From: Pseudofabraea citricarpa
Lineage: Eukaryota > Ascomycota > Leotiomycetes > Helotiales > Dermateaceae
Reading direction: 5' to 3'
Length of the DNA stretch: 64,000 bases
NCBI GenBank assembly: GCA_029641185.1
Contig: JAPWGK010000019.1
Location: 744,001 to 808,000, forward strand
In this document: positions 21,367 to 33,500 of the stretch, in pieces
How the letters are laid out: each line of letters begins with the position of its first letter
Position numbering within the stretch: the stretch's first letter is position 1
The notes under the pieces: model-generated
The model's input: the letters and a program-made list of their open reading frames with translations, nothing else
Databases searched by the model: none
What the model was told of the DNA's origin: nothing
Translations under genes and position numbers: made by a program

Positions 21367-24300
21367 GGTGGTTGCTGACTCGTTATGCCGTTCTACAAGA
21401 GTTGAGACAGATGCAAACGGAAAATGGGTTGAGGGAGTTGGACGCTTTAAGAAGAAGTTTGCTCCCAAATGACGCACAGAAGCGCCTTGCTTGGACTGAA
21501 GCTGACTCCTAGCTGGTGCCCAATTATGGTACGGGATATCGTGAGTTCTAGCTTTTTCCCAGAATCGGGGTGGCCTGCTAGTCTCGAAGGCTTGGTATCA
21601 ACGAGGTCACTCAATACAGAAATACGGGTCCGTGTTTTTCGTAAGAGTCGATGCTAGAGCTGACACACTTGGAGCCGTTCAATGGCTGTCGACCTTTAGT
21701 TGTCTAGTCAGGCAGCTAGAATGAATTGGCTGGAACTTGTGGAGGTGGAAATTCCGGCGGAAGCCTGGCGGCCGTCGAAATCGGGACTATCGATTTGATG
21801 AACAATGCGTGGGCGTCGGGCTTTGAAAAGTATTCTTCACTGGAAGACCGAATGAGGTGGAATATAAGACTATTGTAAGAACAATAGCCAGGTGATGAAA
21901 GATTGGGGATGGCAGTATATATGAAATGGAAGATCAAGGTTCGGAGCGGGGCGCTGGGGGGTTTGGGAGAATACGAGCTTTTGCTGCTGCTCGAGCCGCG
22001 AGGGGACAGCTGAGAAGAAGGCACGTCGGACCTACTGTACAGAGCTGTACGATGGGCTCAGATGGCATCCTGGCCAGCATGCCTGTGCTAGCATTGGCGC
22101 ATAGCTGCAGCTTACCTTATCAGTGCAGAATGTTTGTGCCGCTGCTGGTCCCAATAGAAATGTTGGTGATGCATGGGCTGGCGAAGTGTGTGACATTGAT
22201 GCTGGCAGCGGGGGGTGGAGAGACGAGAAAGGCGAGACGCGACGGAGGTGCGGATGGTGGGAAGAAGTGGTGGAAGTGGTAAGAGTCGATAAAAGTGGCA
22301 GGGTTAGAAATGGGTGAGAATGGGTGAGAATGGTGAGATGGGCACAATTAGCCTCGTCGCCACTCGCTCTAGCCTTACCCTGCTCGCTTAGGGGGCGTCG
22401 ACACTAGGATCGTAACACGATACCTGCACACCTAGTGCCACCTCTCCTCTCCTCTCCTCTCCCCCTCTCCTCTCCCAGACTCCCACCCATCTGCACCACC
22501 AAGAGCCCAAGACCGACAGGCCACTTTTCCTGGATGCAGGTGCCTAGAAGGCTGGCAGCTCTGGTGGTAGTTGGCTGCAGAGGTAGGTTGGCCCTTGACC
22601 CTTGGCATGCCCGCAGCCTGGGTCCTTTTCAGTGTTGTGTTGTCTGTCTGGCCTGTTCAGTGCTGGCTGTACTGGGCTGCGCTGTGGTGTTTCCGCTGTC
22701 GCCGTCAGCCGTCTTCTGGTAGCCCATGGATACGGGTCCTCGATTCCTCGATTCCTCGACTCCTCGTGGCATTCTGGCTGGTCGCAACCGTCTCACAACC
22801 CGGGACATCATAACCATATGAGCTCGTTGCACATGACGTTACCCCCTCGAGGATAGAGAAACCGCTGTACTGGACATGAATCTTGTTTTGATACAGTAAT
22901 CAATATCGTAGTCATCTGCCTGGGAGATTCTAATATCGCATTTCATTAACTCCAATATCTCTGGATCTCCCCGACCCCTGTCCACACTTCTCTACCTTAT
23001 CTCGACTTCAGGGGCTCAAGCAAGTCAGATCAGACGGCCTCCACTTATTTTTCAAGGCAAAACAGCGGGTCGCTTCTGTAAGCGTGTATAAAACCGATCG
23101 AAGGGTGAGACGAATCCCGATGCCAGCAGGCCAGTTCAAGACCCTTCGAACAAACCCGGTAGGTAGACATACCTAACAACGAGAATGTTTTGGTGACTAT
23201 GAGGCGCACCGTAGAGAAAACGTGGGATGATAAGAGGCAAGCGATCAAACCTCCGGGTTCCACTGAGCACGCCCGTTGTGGATCAAGTACTGGGGTTGGC
23301 TTACTCAAAGTATCAGTTCGTCAGCACCTTTTTACCTTTTGGACAAGAGGCTGAGCGACTGGCGTTGTTCGGAAGCTGATTGTGAGACGGCAATTGCTTT
23401 TCTTTGGACAACCTGCACAGCTGGGCTTGCATGTGGCAGACGAGAGCATGGTCAAAGTGCTGGTACTCCAGGAGACTTTTCGTGTTGATGGCGGCCATTC
23501 ATTCCGACGACATGCAGTATAGCCGTCACCCACTGTCACCTTCGGAACATGATCCTTTAATCACAAATGTATACCAATGGTAAATAGATGGCTTCGCGCG
23601 TGCCTCGAAGCCATCGCACTTTCATGCGGCGGATACATCCTGCTTTGCCTTTTTCTCTTTCGCGTCACTATCATAGACTAACAAAGGCTGCCCTGTCTGT
23701 CGGCAGCACATCATAATCGAGTATCAAACATCATCGTATTGTAGGGCAAACTAGAGGGCGCTTATCAGGATAACTGACTGGTTGTCGGTGATACTTTGCA
23801 TATTCGGTCAGATAAGTAGCTCATGGCTAATAGAGGGTACATGCTATACTGCGCATGCAGATGGCTTTTGGAACTTCTTCTTTATCTGTAGTAACGAATG
23901 CAGTGTTCAGCTCAGGTCTTGCTCACAACATGCACTCTTTCAGCATTGTGTCTGTGACCAACTTCCGAGCAAGACGAAGATGCAACAGGTCACCGAGAGA
24001 AGAGTATGACGAGACTGCGCGAGACACCATTGTCTCAGTGGTGTAGATGTCGAAAGAAAAAAAAAACATGATCAATCATTGAACGGTGGAATGTTTATCA
24101 GCTGCACACTAATACCGGCAGACGGCTATCCGTCTTATTTCTTTTTGCCGTTTTGTGCCAGAGAATTTCTTTTGGTGGTTCCTCCCAATCTTAGGAGCCG
24201 CGCCCAATATTTGCATCTTATCGTGATTGCGAGAATGATTTCGCGCGAAAGTTAAAACCCGGTTGGTGCTGGCGGTGATCGATACACAACTTGTATCCCT

Positions 24301-26188
24301 TGTAAATATTGGCTGTGTGTTTGTGGATTGCCTCAAGGATTAAGCAGGACCGAAAATGTCCGGGCCCAGGCCGATGACCCGCTCGGATGGATTTGCACAT
24401 GAACCCGACGCGTTTTGTGCTATTCCCTGTCCTTTTCGGGACCCTGTCATCTCTTTTTATCTTCACTTCTGCCCCAGGTGCGCCTCAAGAGCCTCTTAAT
24501 CCTTCCTCTAGAATCTAGACAGCTCGAATCCAAGATCTGCAGCTTGAGAGTTTTGTTAAGTGTGGCCAAATCCGTGGATAACAGCTGTCCGGGGCTTCTG
24601 TCCAAGACTCCGAATCCCAAGCATATGGGACGGGAAGATTTGCGTTGATCAGCACTTGATGGTTCCCGTTCCGCTTCTATTTCATTTCGTGATCAATAAT
24701 GAGACTTCAATGATAAACTTGAACGACAGCCACCGGTGAGAATGCTGATAGGAGCGCCGAAGACCGTGTGGTGGTTCGTTCAAGTTTGAGCCATACGGAG
24801 TACTCGCACATATGACCGCCTGCACCAAATGCACATCTGCATAAGTTCCCAATGCATAGGTAGACGAACTCTTTCTGGAATCTGTAGACCTCGCTGTCGC
24901 AAACCAGCCAATGATGCCGCATCCTTCGATCATGCCACTTTCTTCATTTAGATGTTTGCTGACCAACTGCTCGCGCGAAGTGGGCTCATGCAAAGATCAC
25001 GACTGACCGACCATCAAGTGCATGAGATCCACGGGCCTTACTGTACAGTAGCAACCGTAGACGGATATCGTGTGGTTGCGCGCTGAGGCAAGGAAGCGTT
25101 CCTCTCACGCATGGCTTCAGTCCTAACGATCGATCCATGTGCCAGAATACATTGATCGGCGCAAGGCAATGTGGTCGTGATTTTCAAGATACATGTATCC
25201 ATCCCCACGCCAAGCGTATGGCAGGAATGCTCTCGACTGTAGAATCTTTCACGTGAATCCTCGAATGATGCCAGTAATGTATCAAGCATGCAACCACCCA
25301 CGAATCCGAGCAGATAAGATTCTTACATGAGCATCGCTGAGGACTGGCGGGAGTACAGACGGTCGGCAGATACAGCGGCACCTGGGCAAAGCTTGCTTTT
25401 GCGTACTGTATGGATATCGATACCGTAGCCTAGAAAACCTGGGGTCAGTTGGATGGACGAGTGACGGTATGGCATGGTAATTGAACATCCGGATGCTCAT
25501 GCTCATGCTCAGTGCGGGAGCGGGCAAGGAATGAAGATGGAGAATGGCGGCTGAAAGCGACCTTGGAAGATCGTGGGGTTCACACACCAAGCAAGGCAAA
25601 ACAACCCAAACGAGACCCTGGAGAAGGTTGAGGCGACGACGGGTGATGACGGGTGACGCCGGGCTGTTGTTCTATTTCGGCAGCACCAAACCACTACCTC
25701 AAGACCTGACTAAGCGGATGACGCAAAGCTTGATCCCGCACGTGACCCTCTGGAAGCTACTGTTCGAAGCAGACCGAAGTCAAATGTGCACGCGTCAATC
25801 TTGTCTATCAGGTCCGGTGGCAAGGAGACTCAAGTGCCGTACCTGTATTCTTGAATCGCATCATCAACTCTCTATTTGCCGTTGCGCTGGCAAGGAAGCA
25901 AAAAGAGGTTCTGCGGACATCTCAAAGGAGGTTAGCGCGACGGCTGGAGATCTACATCGCGACCTTTCGAGTCAAACAAACATCTTCAACAACCGGCGCG
26001 CAATCCATCATCAAGCGCAAGCTGTAATCTGCAGCATATGACGACCCAGGTATTGCTCTTTGCATAGAGCTCTCTCCATCTGACCATCTGATTTGAGCGT
26101 CCTTGCACAATTCAGCGCGACGCTGCGCAGCCAGGCCACCTCGGCATCTTCATACCAGCCAACTAGCCTCCCATAGGACTTCCCGACG
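21367..26188. other. Large gene-poor region between the unknown gene and PSY2
   Basis: Nearly 5 kb with no supported gene. The left part is presumably the promoter and leader of the minus-strand gene; the last few hundred bases are the promoter of PSY2. It contains a CCTCT-type repeat at 22441-22476, a CGATTCCTCGATTCCTCG doublet near 22740-22765, and a 12-bp palindrome at 25039-25050. Frames such as 25544-26041 plus lack domains. Confidence 0.45.
22441..22476. repeat. Pyrimidine microsatellite (CCTCT)n
   Basis: Four perfect CCTCT units are followed by imperfect ones (CCCCCTCT, CCTCTCCC). Confidence 0.8.
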
Positions 26189-29065
26189 ATGGCTCAGCCG
26201 GAGAAGAAGAGAGTGAAGGTGTATGAATTGAAGAACAATGACTGGGTGGATAGGGGAACAGGCTTCTGCACTGCGGCATTTGGCTCCGTGAGTTCGCCCT
26301 CGGTGCGCCTCCCCAAGACTGGTGGCTAATGGTTTTCGCAACTGCAGAGCGATGGATCCCGCCAGGATGTGCCGCGAGTGATTGTGCAGTCAGAGGAGGA
26401 GCCCGAGCGAATACTACTAGAGACAAAGATCTGTAAAGATGATGGATTTCAGAAGCAGCAAGGTACGCGTCGCTCACGCGCCAGCAAAAAAGTTTCAATG
26501 CTGATGGGTCTCTAGACACCCTCATCGTATGGACCGAACTACAGACCAATATTGATATGGCCTTGAGTTTCCAGGAGGCCGAGGGATGCGCTTCAATATG
26601 GTTCGTACACTATACGCTTGCGACTCGTTTTCACCGAAGCTGCGTGCGCGTGCTAATACCTTTTGTGACATGTAGGAAATTCGTTAACAACGTTCAGCTA
26701 ACATTGTCTGACATAAACGGCCCAGGTATATGAAGCTCCTATCATCACACATAACAAATATCTTGTGGGAAATGTGCTAACCCGTACATGTCAGAGGACG
26801 CATTTTCAGACGATATTGCTCCCGGTGACCCTTGTTCGATTCACTTGCCTGTACCTTCACTTCGCAGCCTCCAGGATATTAATGCGCAAATGCAACACTG
26901 TAGCTTATCAGCGCAAGGTCGAGATGCTTTGGGAAAATTCATTATTAACGAGGACTACATTCGAAAACTCATACCACTGGTTGATATGGCGGAAGACCTT
27001 GAGGATCTGCCGAGCTTGCACAGGCTTTGTAACATCATGAAAACCATGATCTTGTTAAATGATACTATGATTATTGAGCATGCAGTAACTGACGATGTGG
27101 TTTTGGGGGTTGTCGGCGCACTCGAATACGATCCGGACTTCCCTAGTCACAAAGCGAACCATAGACTCTGGTTAGGTCGAGAGGGAAGATACAAAGAGGT
27201 TGTAAGAATCGAGGAGGAGCACATCAGGAAGAAGATACACCATACCTACCGCCTGCAGTATCTGAAAGACGTTGTTCTTGCAAGGATCCTGGACGACCCT
27301 ACATTCTCGGTCCTCAACTCCTTAATTTTTTACTACCAAGTCGATATAGTTACACACCTACAAACGAACGCGCCGTTCCTCAAGGAGCTGTTTGGGATAT
27401 TTGGTCCACACGAGACCGATCAAGAACGCAAGAAGGAGGCTGTGCTCTTCATCCAACAATGCTGTGCAATTTCGAAGCAATTACAGCAGCCAGCCAGACA
27501 ACAACTCTATAACAACCTACTTGGGCATGGTCTTCTATCTGTTATCAACTTCGCATTACACCATAGCGATGTGGGGGTTCGTGTAGGGGCAACAGACGTT
27601 CTAGTATCAATGATCGACCATGATCCCCAAATGATCCGCCAGACGATTTTTCGCCAAATCAGTGAAAAACAGACACCACTCACCGATTCATTAATTGAAC
27701 TCCTCCTGGTAGAGGCAGACCTTGGAGTAAAGGCACAAATTGCAGACGCAATCAAGGTTCTGCTGGATCCTGGATCACAAAATTCAGGGCTTGATAGCAT
27801 GTCTAAGGCAGCTGGTGATTTCACCAGATTGCGCCCCCAACCTGATCCCCAGCAAGAGGTTTTTCTCTCAAATTTCTATGAACAATCAGCAAAAAAACTG
27901 TTTCAACCTTTGGTGGATTTGAAAGACCGCCAAAATATGGATTTTAGTGTGCACCAAGTTTCTCTATTCATCTACTTGATTGAAATCCTCTGCTTCTTTA
28001 TCAGGCAGCATCAACACCGGAGCAAATATTTCGTTTTGTCAGAAAATCTTGGCCGGCGTATTTCTCAACTTCTCCTGAGCCCGGAGAAGTATTTGAGGCT
28101 AAGTAAGTGCAATATGACCCGAAGACATCACATAAAGCTAACACTTCCCAGCTGCGCTAAAGTTTTTCCGTGTTTTGGTTGGCTTGCAAGATGAGTTCTA
28201 TAACCAGCAAATTACCCAGGACTACCTCTTTGGGCCAATACTGGACATCGTGATCGAGACTATGCCCCGTGATAATCTCTTAAATTCAGCATGCTTAGAG
28301 TTCTTTGAATACATCAAGAAGGATGGAAATAACGTGCTGATCATTCATTTGGTCGACAATTATCGGGAAAAGATGAAAAACATCACATATGTCGATACTT
28401 TCAACAACTTTATTCTTAGGTATGATCAAACACAAGGATTTACAGCCGTCGCAGAAAGTTCTTTCATGGAGACCGAAGAGGAAACGCCACCAAGATCTGA
28501 GGCTGGAAGGAGAAGTCGCTGGGAGAATGGTATCAAGGATCTGGATGCCGCCGAGGAACAATATTTCAATACTTCTGATGATGAAGATGATGAGCCTAGC
28601 AAAGCCTTAGCCGGTGGAAGTTTAGCAAATGGCGCATCCCCGCTTTCGAAGCCACTGGTTGACTATGGATCGGACGAAGAGAACGAGAACATGGATGCTG
28701 GAATACTTCCTGCAGAGCCCGGCACACCTGAATCTCCAGCAAGTAAAGATGCAAACAATGAACTTGTGTTGACTCCAACACCTGCGGCTCTGACTCCGCC
28801 CGAAAGACTTTCGGAAAAACGGCGTCGCGAAGAAGACGAGGAGGATGAGATTGGAAAGCTTTCTCAGAGTAAGCGTCGTAATTCGACTAGTTCAACTGGC
28901 TCCGTTGCTTCCAACACTGGCAGCATTCTGAGGAGGAAGAAAAGCTTCAACAGCCGTGATAATAATGGTGCTGGCGGAGCAAAACCCAGTAAGATTGCAA
29001 TCAGTCTCTCGCCTGGAATCAAGACTGGCGGGGACGGTAACCTCAACGGAGAGGCTGGAAGTTGA
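26189..29065 (+). CDS. PSY2: Protein phosphatase 4 regulatory subunit 3 (Psy2/SMEK/PP4R3), 6 exons, 856 aa
   Basis: Model: 26189-26287, 26348-26462, 26516-26600, 26676-26725, 26795-28102, 28152-29065; all junctions are GT-AG with consistent phase. The protein directs the PP4 catalytic subunit to substrates in DNA-damage recovery, meiosis and signalling. An EVH1/PH-like domain covers about residues 1-115 (KRVKVYELKNNDWVDRGTGF ... DTLIVWTEL ... LSFQEAEGCASIWKFV). The SMK-1 domain follows (CNIMKTMILLNDTMIIE, DYDPDFPSHKANHRLW-type block), then armadillo-like helices (NFALHHSDVGVRVGATDVLV). The C-terminus is acidic/Ser-rich with NLS-like KRRREEDEEDE and SKRRNSTSS. Start ATG is 26189 because the EVH1 strand begins at once. 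The three small 5' exons are typical of fungal orthologues. There is no damage. Confidence 0.96.
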
Positions 29066-30500
29066 GGAAATTTGAGAGCGTGCTGCACTGCGTTAACTGC
29101 GAAGGCGTCATTTGGAGGGAAAGGGCGTTATGGATGGCCAGGATGAGACCCAATAACTCCTTTAAGCTGCCAATTATGTTACTCGGCTAGCTACTAGGGC
29201 ATGATGAGCATAGTGATGACTGGTGGGATGTTTGTGCTACATGTATTATAGATGGATGGCCAGAGGAAGAAGATACCATCTGCGTCTTGTTGACGCGGAT
29301 CAAATAAACATTCTAAGCAGTTGCACGCTCAAACGTCTTTTCGCAATCTCTGACCTATTTCGTCGCTGTTGGTGAATGTGATCGGGTGTCCCTCGAGCAG
29401 GCTTGAACTGTTCGGCCATGTTAATTGCTTTGTGATGATGGGAAGATTGGGGGAAGCTGACGGGCGAGAGAACATTGTAAGTTTAGAGGGTTGGTGGGTC
29501 GGATAGTCAACGATATGAACCTACATGGCGAACATCAAATTCCTGAGCTATCATCAGATAGCTCGCGAAAATGTAGTTGTAAGGTGGGGGGTATTAAGGG
29601 GGTCAACCTTGTTGACAGCTCGCTTGACCGAAAGCACCTTTCCTTGCGACCACCTAATCCTGGATAAAGCATTTTTTGTGAGCTGGCTGTTCACATGGCA
29701 ACCAAGCTAAGTCTGGACCGTCATCTGGACCGAGTGAAGGTAATCTGAGTCTGCTTTCTGGAAGTGAGTTAGTGTGGTTCTTTTGTGAAGCTAAAATTTC
29801 CGGACGGAATTTTTGGCCGGGTAAGCTCCAAGACGAGAAAGGTTTCAACTGATATGCAGACTGTCAATTATGCTATGATAGACGTCATATCTTCACTGAT
29901 GGGCAGTTCTTTTCAAGAAATAATTTCCAGCAACCGCCGTGAAATAATATCGCAACAGTTACCAAGAAAATAACTCCCGATGGAGGAATCTAGGCCCGGC
30001 AGACAACCACGTTCGCGTAACCAGGGTTTGCTTCTGACAACTATAGTATCGTGACGTGCCAAAGTTTAAATTGCCATGTGTTGAAGGGACTTGTGATATG
30101 AAATACAAGATCCATCCTTGAAGCATCTTGGCTTCAATATATTTCTAAGTCTATAGCAATGGTTGCTACATCATCGAGTTTCATATCACGTATATTATGG
30201 AAAAACTTATCTGGGGATAGCTGTTGTCGGCTAGCCGCAGTTGGCAGCCTTCCTGTTTATCTAGCCTCTCCCTCGGGATTTGGCCACGAGTTGATTTTTT
30301 CTCCCAGATAACACAGAAAATATTCGCAACATATAGCTCTGTTACAAAATTGATTGAGTTTGCTTGGTTAAACAAAGAAGAGAACTTGTACGTTACCTGT
30401 AACTTCAGCGCCGGATTTTCCGCGGATTAATGGGAACATTGGTGGTGGAGAGAAAAGACATTAACAGCTAATAAGAGTTGGAAATTCAGGTGACTACTAG
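29066..30500. other. Intergenic
   Basis: PSY2 3' region, then AT-rich sequence. Frames of about 60 codons at 29525, 29785 and 30224 show nothing recognisable. No repeats or RNA genes were seen. Confidence 0.4.
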
Positions 30501-33500
30501 ATGATGGGAGCACCGAGAGCTGTACAACAAGAGGATTTTACGACGCAGCACATTCAACCATACCACAGCGAGGAGCAAGGTATGTATGATACAAGCGTTC
30601 CACGGACGGCTGACTGAATTCGTAGAATTTCTCGATGCTCTTTTTACCTCAACATACGACAATGCATATCAAAATGTTAGTCCAGCTGCGGAGGGAACTT
30701 GTCAATGGATCTACAACACTGAGGCATACCAACAATGCCATTATCTTCGACAAGGCATTTTATGTATCCAAGGAACACCAGGGTCTGGAAAATCAACACT
30801 ACTGCGTTCTATGGTTGAGAGTCAGATGCATGCTGCGACATTTCCTGGCGAAGACATGTTGATAGCAAAGCATTTCTTCGATAGCAGGGGTGCATCTGAA
30901 CAAAATAGCTTCGTTGGATTCATCCGTTCTTTGTTGTACCAGATCTTCTCGCAAAAACCTCGCGTATTACGGAGCATATGCTCTTTTCGACGAAAGCCAG
31001 ATGGCCAATTTGATCTGAGCCTAATCCATCTTCGCGAGGTCCTCTTGGAAGCACTTTCAGGCCTGAGCGCTCAGCAATGCTCCACTTACCTATTTATTGA
31101 CGCTGTAAATGAATGCGACGAGTTTGCCACGAATCCAGATGCTTGCTTGGAATTTCTCCATACTTGCACTGCGGAAGCACAAGCTGAATCCCTCCCGTTA
31201 CATATTTATATCTCCATAGAGACTACCTCGAGATTTCCACTTCGTCCGCGTTCTGGATTCGATGTTCGGATGGAAGGACATATCGCAGAAGACATCGAAA
31301 AATATGTTCATATTAACATGACAGAATCTACGAATATTTCCAGTCTAAGTGGTTTAGCACTGGCAGTCTCACAAATGGCTTCCAGCAACTTCTTAGCCGC
31401 CAATCTTCGGTCGATTTTTGTTTCTAATGAGCTCGCTGAAGGTTCTACAGCAGAATACATCGAGGAAGAATTGCATAGGCTACCTGCTATGCTGGATGAC
31501 CTCATGGCAGAACTACTTCGGCGGATAAAACCTAGATTTAAGGACAAGTCACTGAAAATATTCCAATGCTCTTTGGCTTCGCAGCGACCATTGACTCCCC
31601 AGGAACTTCTGATTGCGATCGATGAACCAGAAATCGATCCGGATCTACAAAATTTCAGCCCTCGCTTGCGAAGCTGGACTGCAGGTTTATTAACAACGTA
31701 CCAGAAGTCGGATTGGGCGTGGAACAGAGACTCCAATGCTGTTGTAGTTTTTATTCATCCAATTGTCAGGAAGTTTCTTGTGTCGCAACACGCCAAGGAT
31801 CTTTTGAGTCTTCGAGCAGAGCAGCCTTCCATGAATGATATGGGTCATGAGAAACTCCTATCAACGAGTCTCAGTGCGCTGCGAGATTTTGTCCCTGATT
31901 ACTCTCGACGCAGAGGATTCTTACGGGAATATCGAGATATCACTCTGAAGCCGCGGCGCGACAACAATCAAAAAAGTTCGCATCGCCGCACACAATTCTT
32001 CAAAACCAATGGTTTCCTCCTTTATGCCGTAGAGCACATCTTCGCACATGCAGCAGCTATACCTCATTTACCGTCTTCAAAGGAGGCTATTACCGAGCTT
32101 GATCAAGAATATCAAGAAGCAGCAGAGAACAATCAAAATCAGCATTTCTGTCTTGTTGATATGTGGGGTCATCTACAGAATTATATCACTAGCTCAGATA
32201 TCTATGGTCCATCAACTATTATTCTTCACGTCCTCTCTCGTCTTAACATGGCGGATTCTCTGAAGGAGTTACTTAGTCAAGGGCGGGATTGCTCAGTAGC
32301 GACGAGAAGCGATCAGACTCCACTACACTGGGCTGCTTTCTTTGGTAGTAAAGACTCTGTTGAGGTACTATTAATTGATTCTCAAAAAGGCGAGACAATC
32401 GAGGAGGGTAAGGCCACCAATACGCACAATCAGGGCTCGGAAAAGAAATTTCTTCTTTTCAACAAAGATGATAACGGTCGGACTGCATTACATCTCGCCT
32501 CAAGCCAAGGATACCACGAAACAGTCAAGTTACTGATATCAAATTTTCGCAAATTCCAAGCAAAACTCCGCTCACAATCCCATAGAAAGAGTCGTGGATT
32601 GCAGTCAGACTTTTCAGCGCAGCAGCTGGCATTTGTCGAGGATTTTATCAACATGCAGGACTTGGAAGGAAACACTGCACTTCACCTTGCAGCAGCGAAC
32701 GGTCAACTATTCCTTGTAGAACTTCTCCTTCACCAAGGGGCAGATTGGAAAGCACTGAATAACTATGGCGAGACAGCTGAGGCTTTAGCCTCCAGCCTGG
32801 AAAGAAGTACTGACTCCGCCGAACTGGAGGAAAGCCTGAAATCGATAGTGATACTTATTCAAGCTACGGCATCAGCTGCGCCGAATCTTGCAGAGTTGCC
32901 CGTCCCCGAAGCGAAGCAAGTAGATCGAATGTTCGAGATTACGAAAGTCCGTATCACTACCACTGGCGGTAGCTCGCCAATCCGAACTCAGCTCTCGATT
33001 GGCGGGTTTGTCAAAGGTCTGGTCGGTTTTTCTACTATTGAATCGCCACAACGTGGATCAAGAGGATTTGACTGGATTCATGTCCCAGCAAATAATGTAA
33101 GTTTAAGACATGTAAGAATTATGAACGTGACTAATAGCTTTTTAGATGAGGTGGATCGAGGTATGTATCACAGGAATTTGACTTTCTCTATACCCAAAAC
33201 TGATTGATTAGCTTGTCATGTTAGAGACTTTCAAGCAGCAGAAGATAAGCGACTACAAGACCGCTCGGGATCACGTCCTTCGACGAGAGCTCTGGGTCGA
33301 TCGCCAGAGCCATGGTTCGTCAAGGTCTGGGATATCATTTATGAGGCCAGTGTGCCATGTGATTCCATCGCAAACAGAGCGTAGAAGTAGTTTGCCAGCA
33401 AACGGCAGAGGCCAGCTGGGCGATACATTTGTTCTTTTCGTGAGTTTAAACCTGCTCCTGAATCTTTTAAATAAAATTATAAGAAAAGAAAAAGATCTCT

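Noticed and set aside
21716..22024. 102-codon minus-strand frame upstream of the unknown gene
   Set aside because: Ser/Pro low-complexity text in the expected promoter/leader of the 20447-21366 gene, with no link by splicing that I could support.
25544..26041. 165-codon plus-strand frame just upstream of PSY2
   Set aside because: Arg/Cys/Ser-biased text with no domain, overlapping equally long minus-strand frames, in the likely PSY2 promoter/leader.
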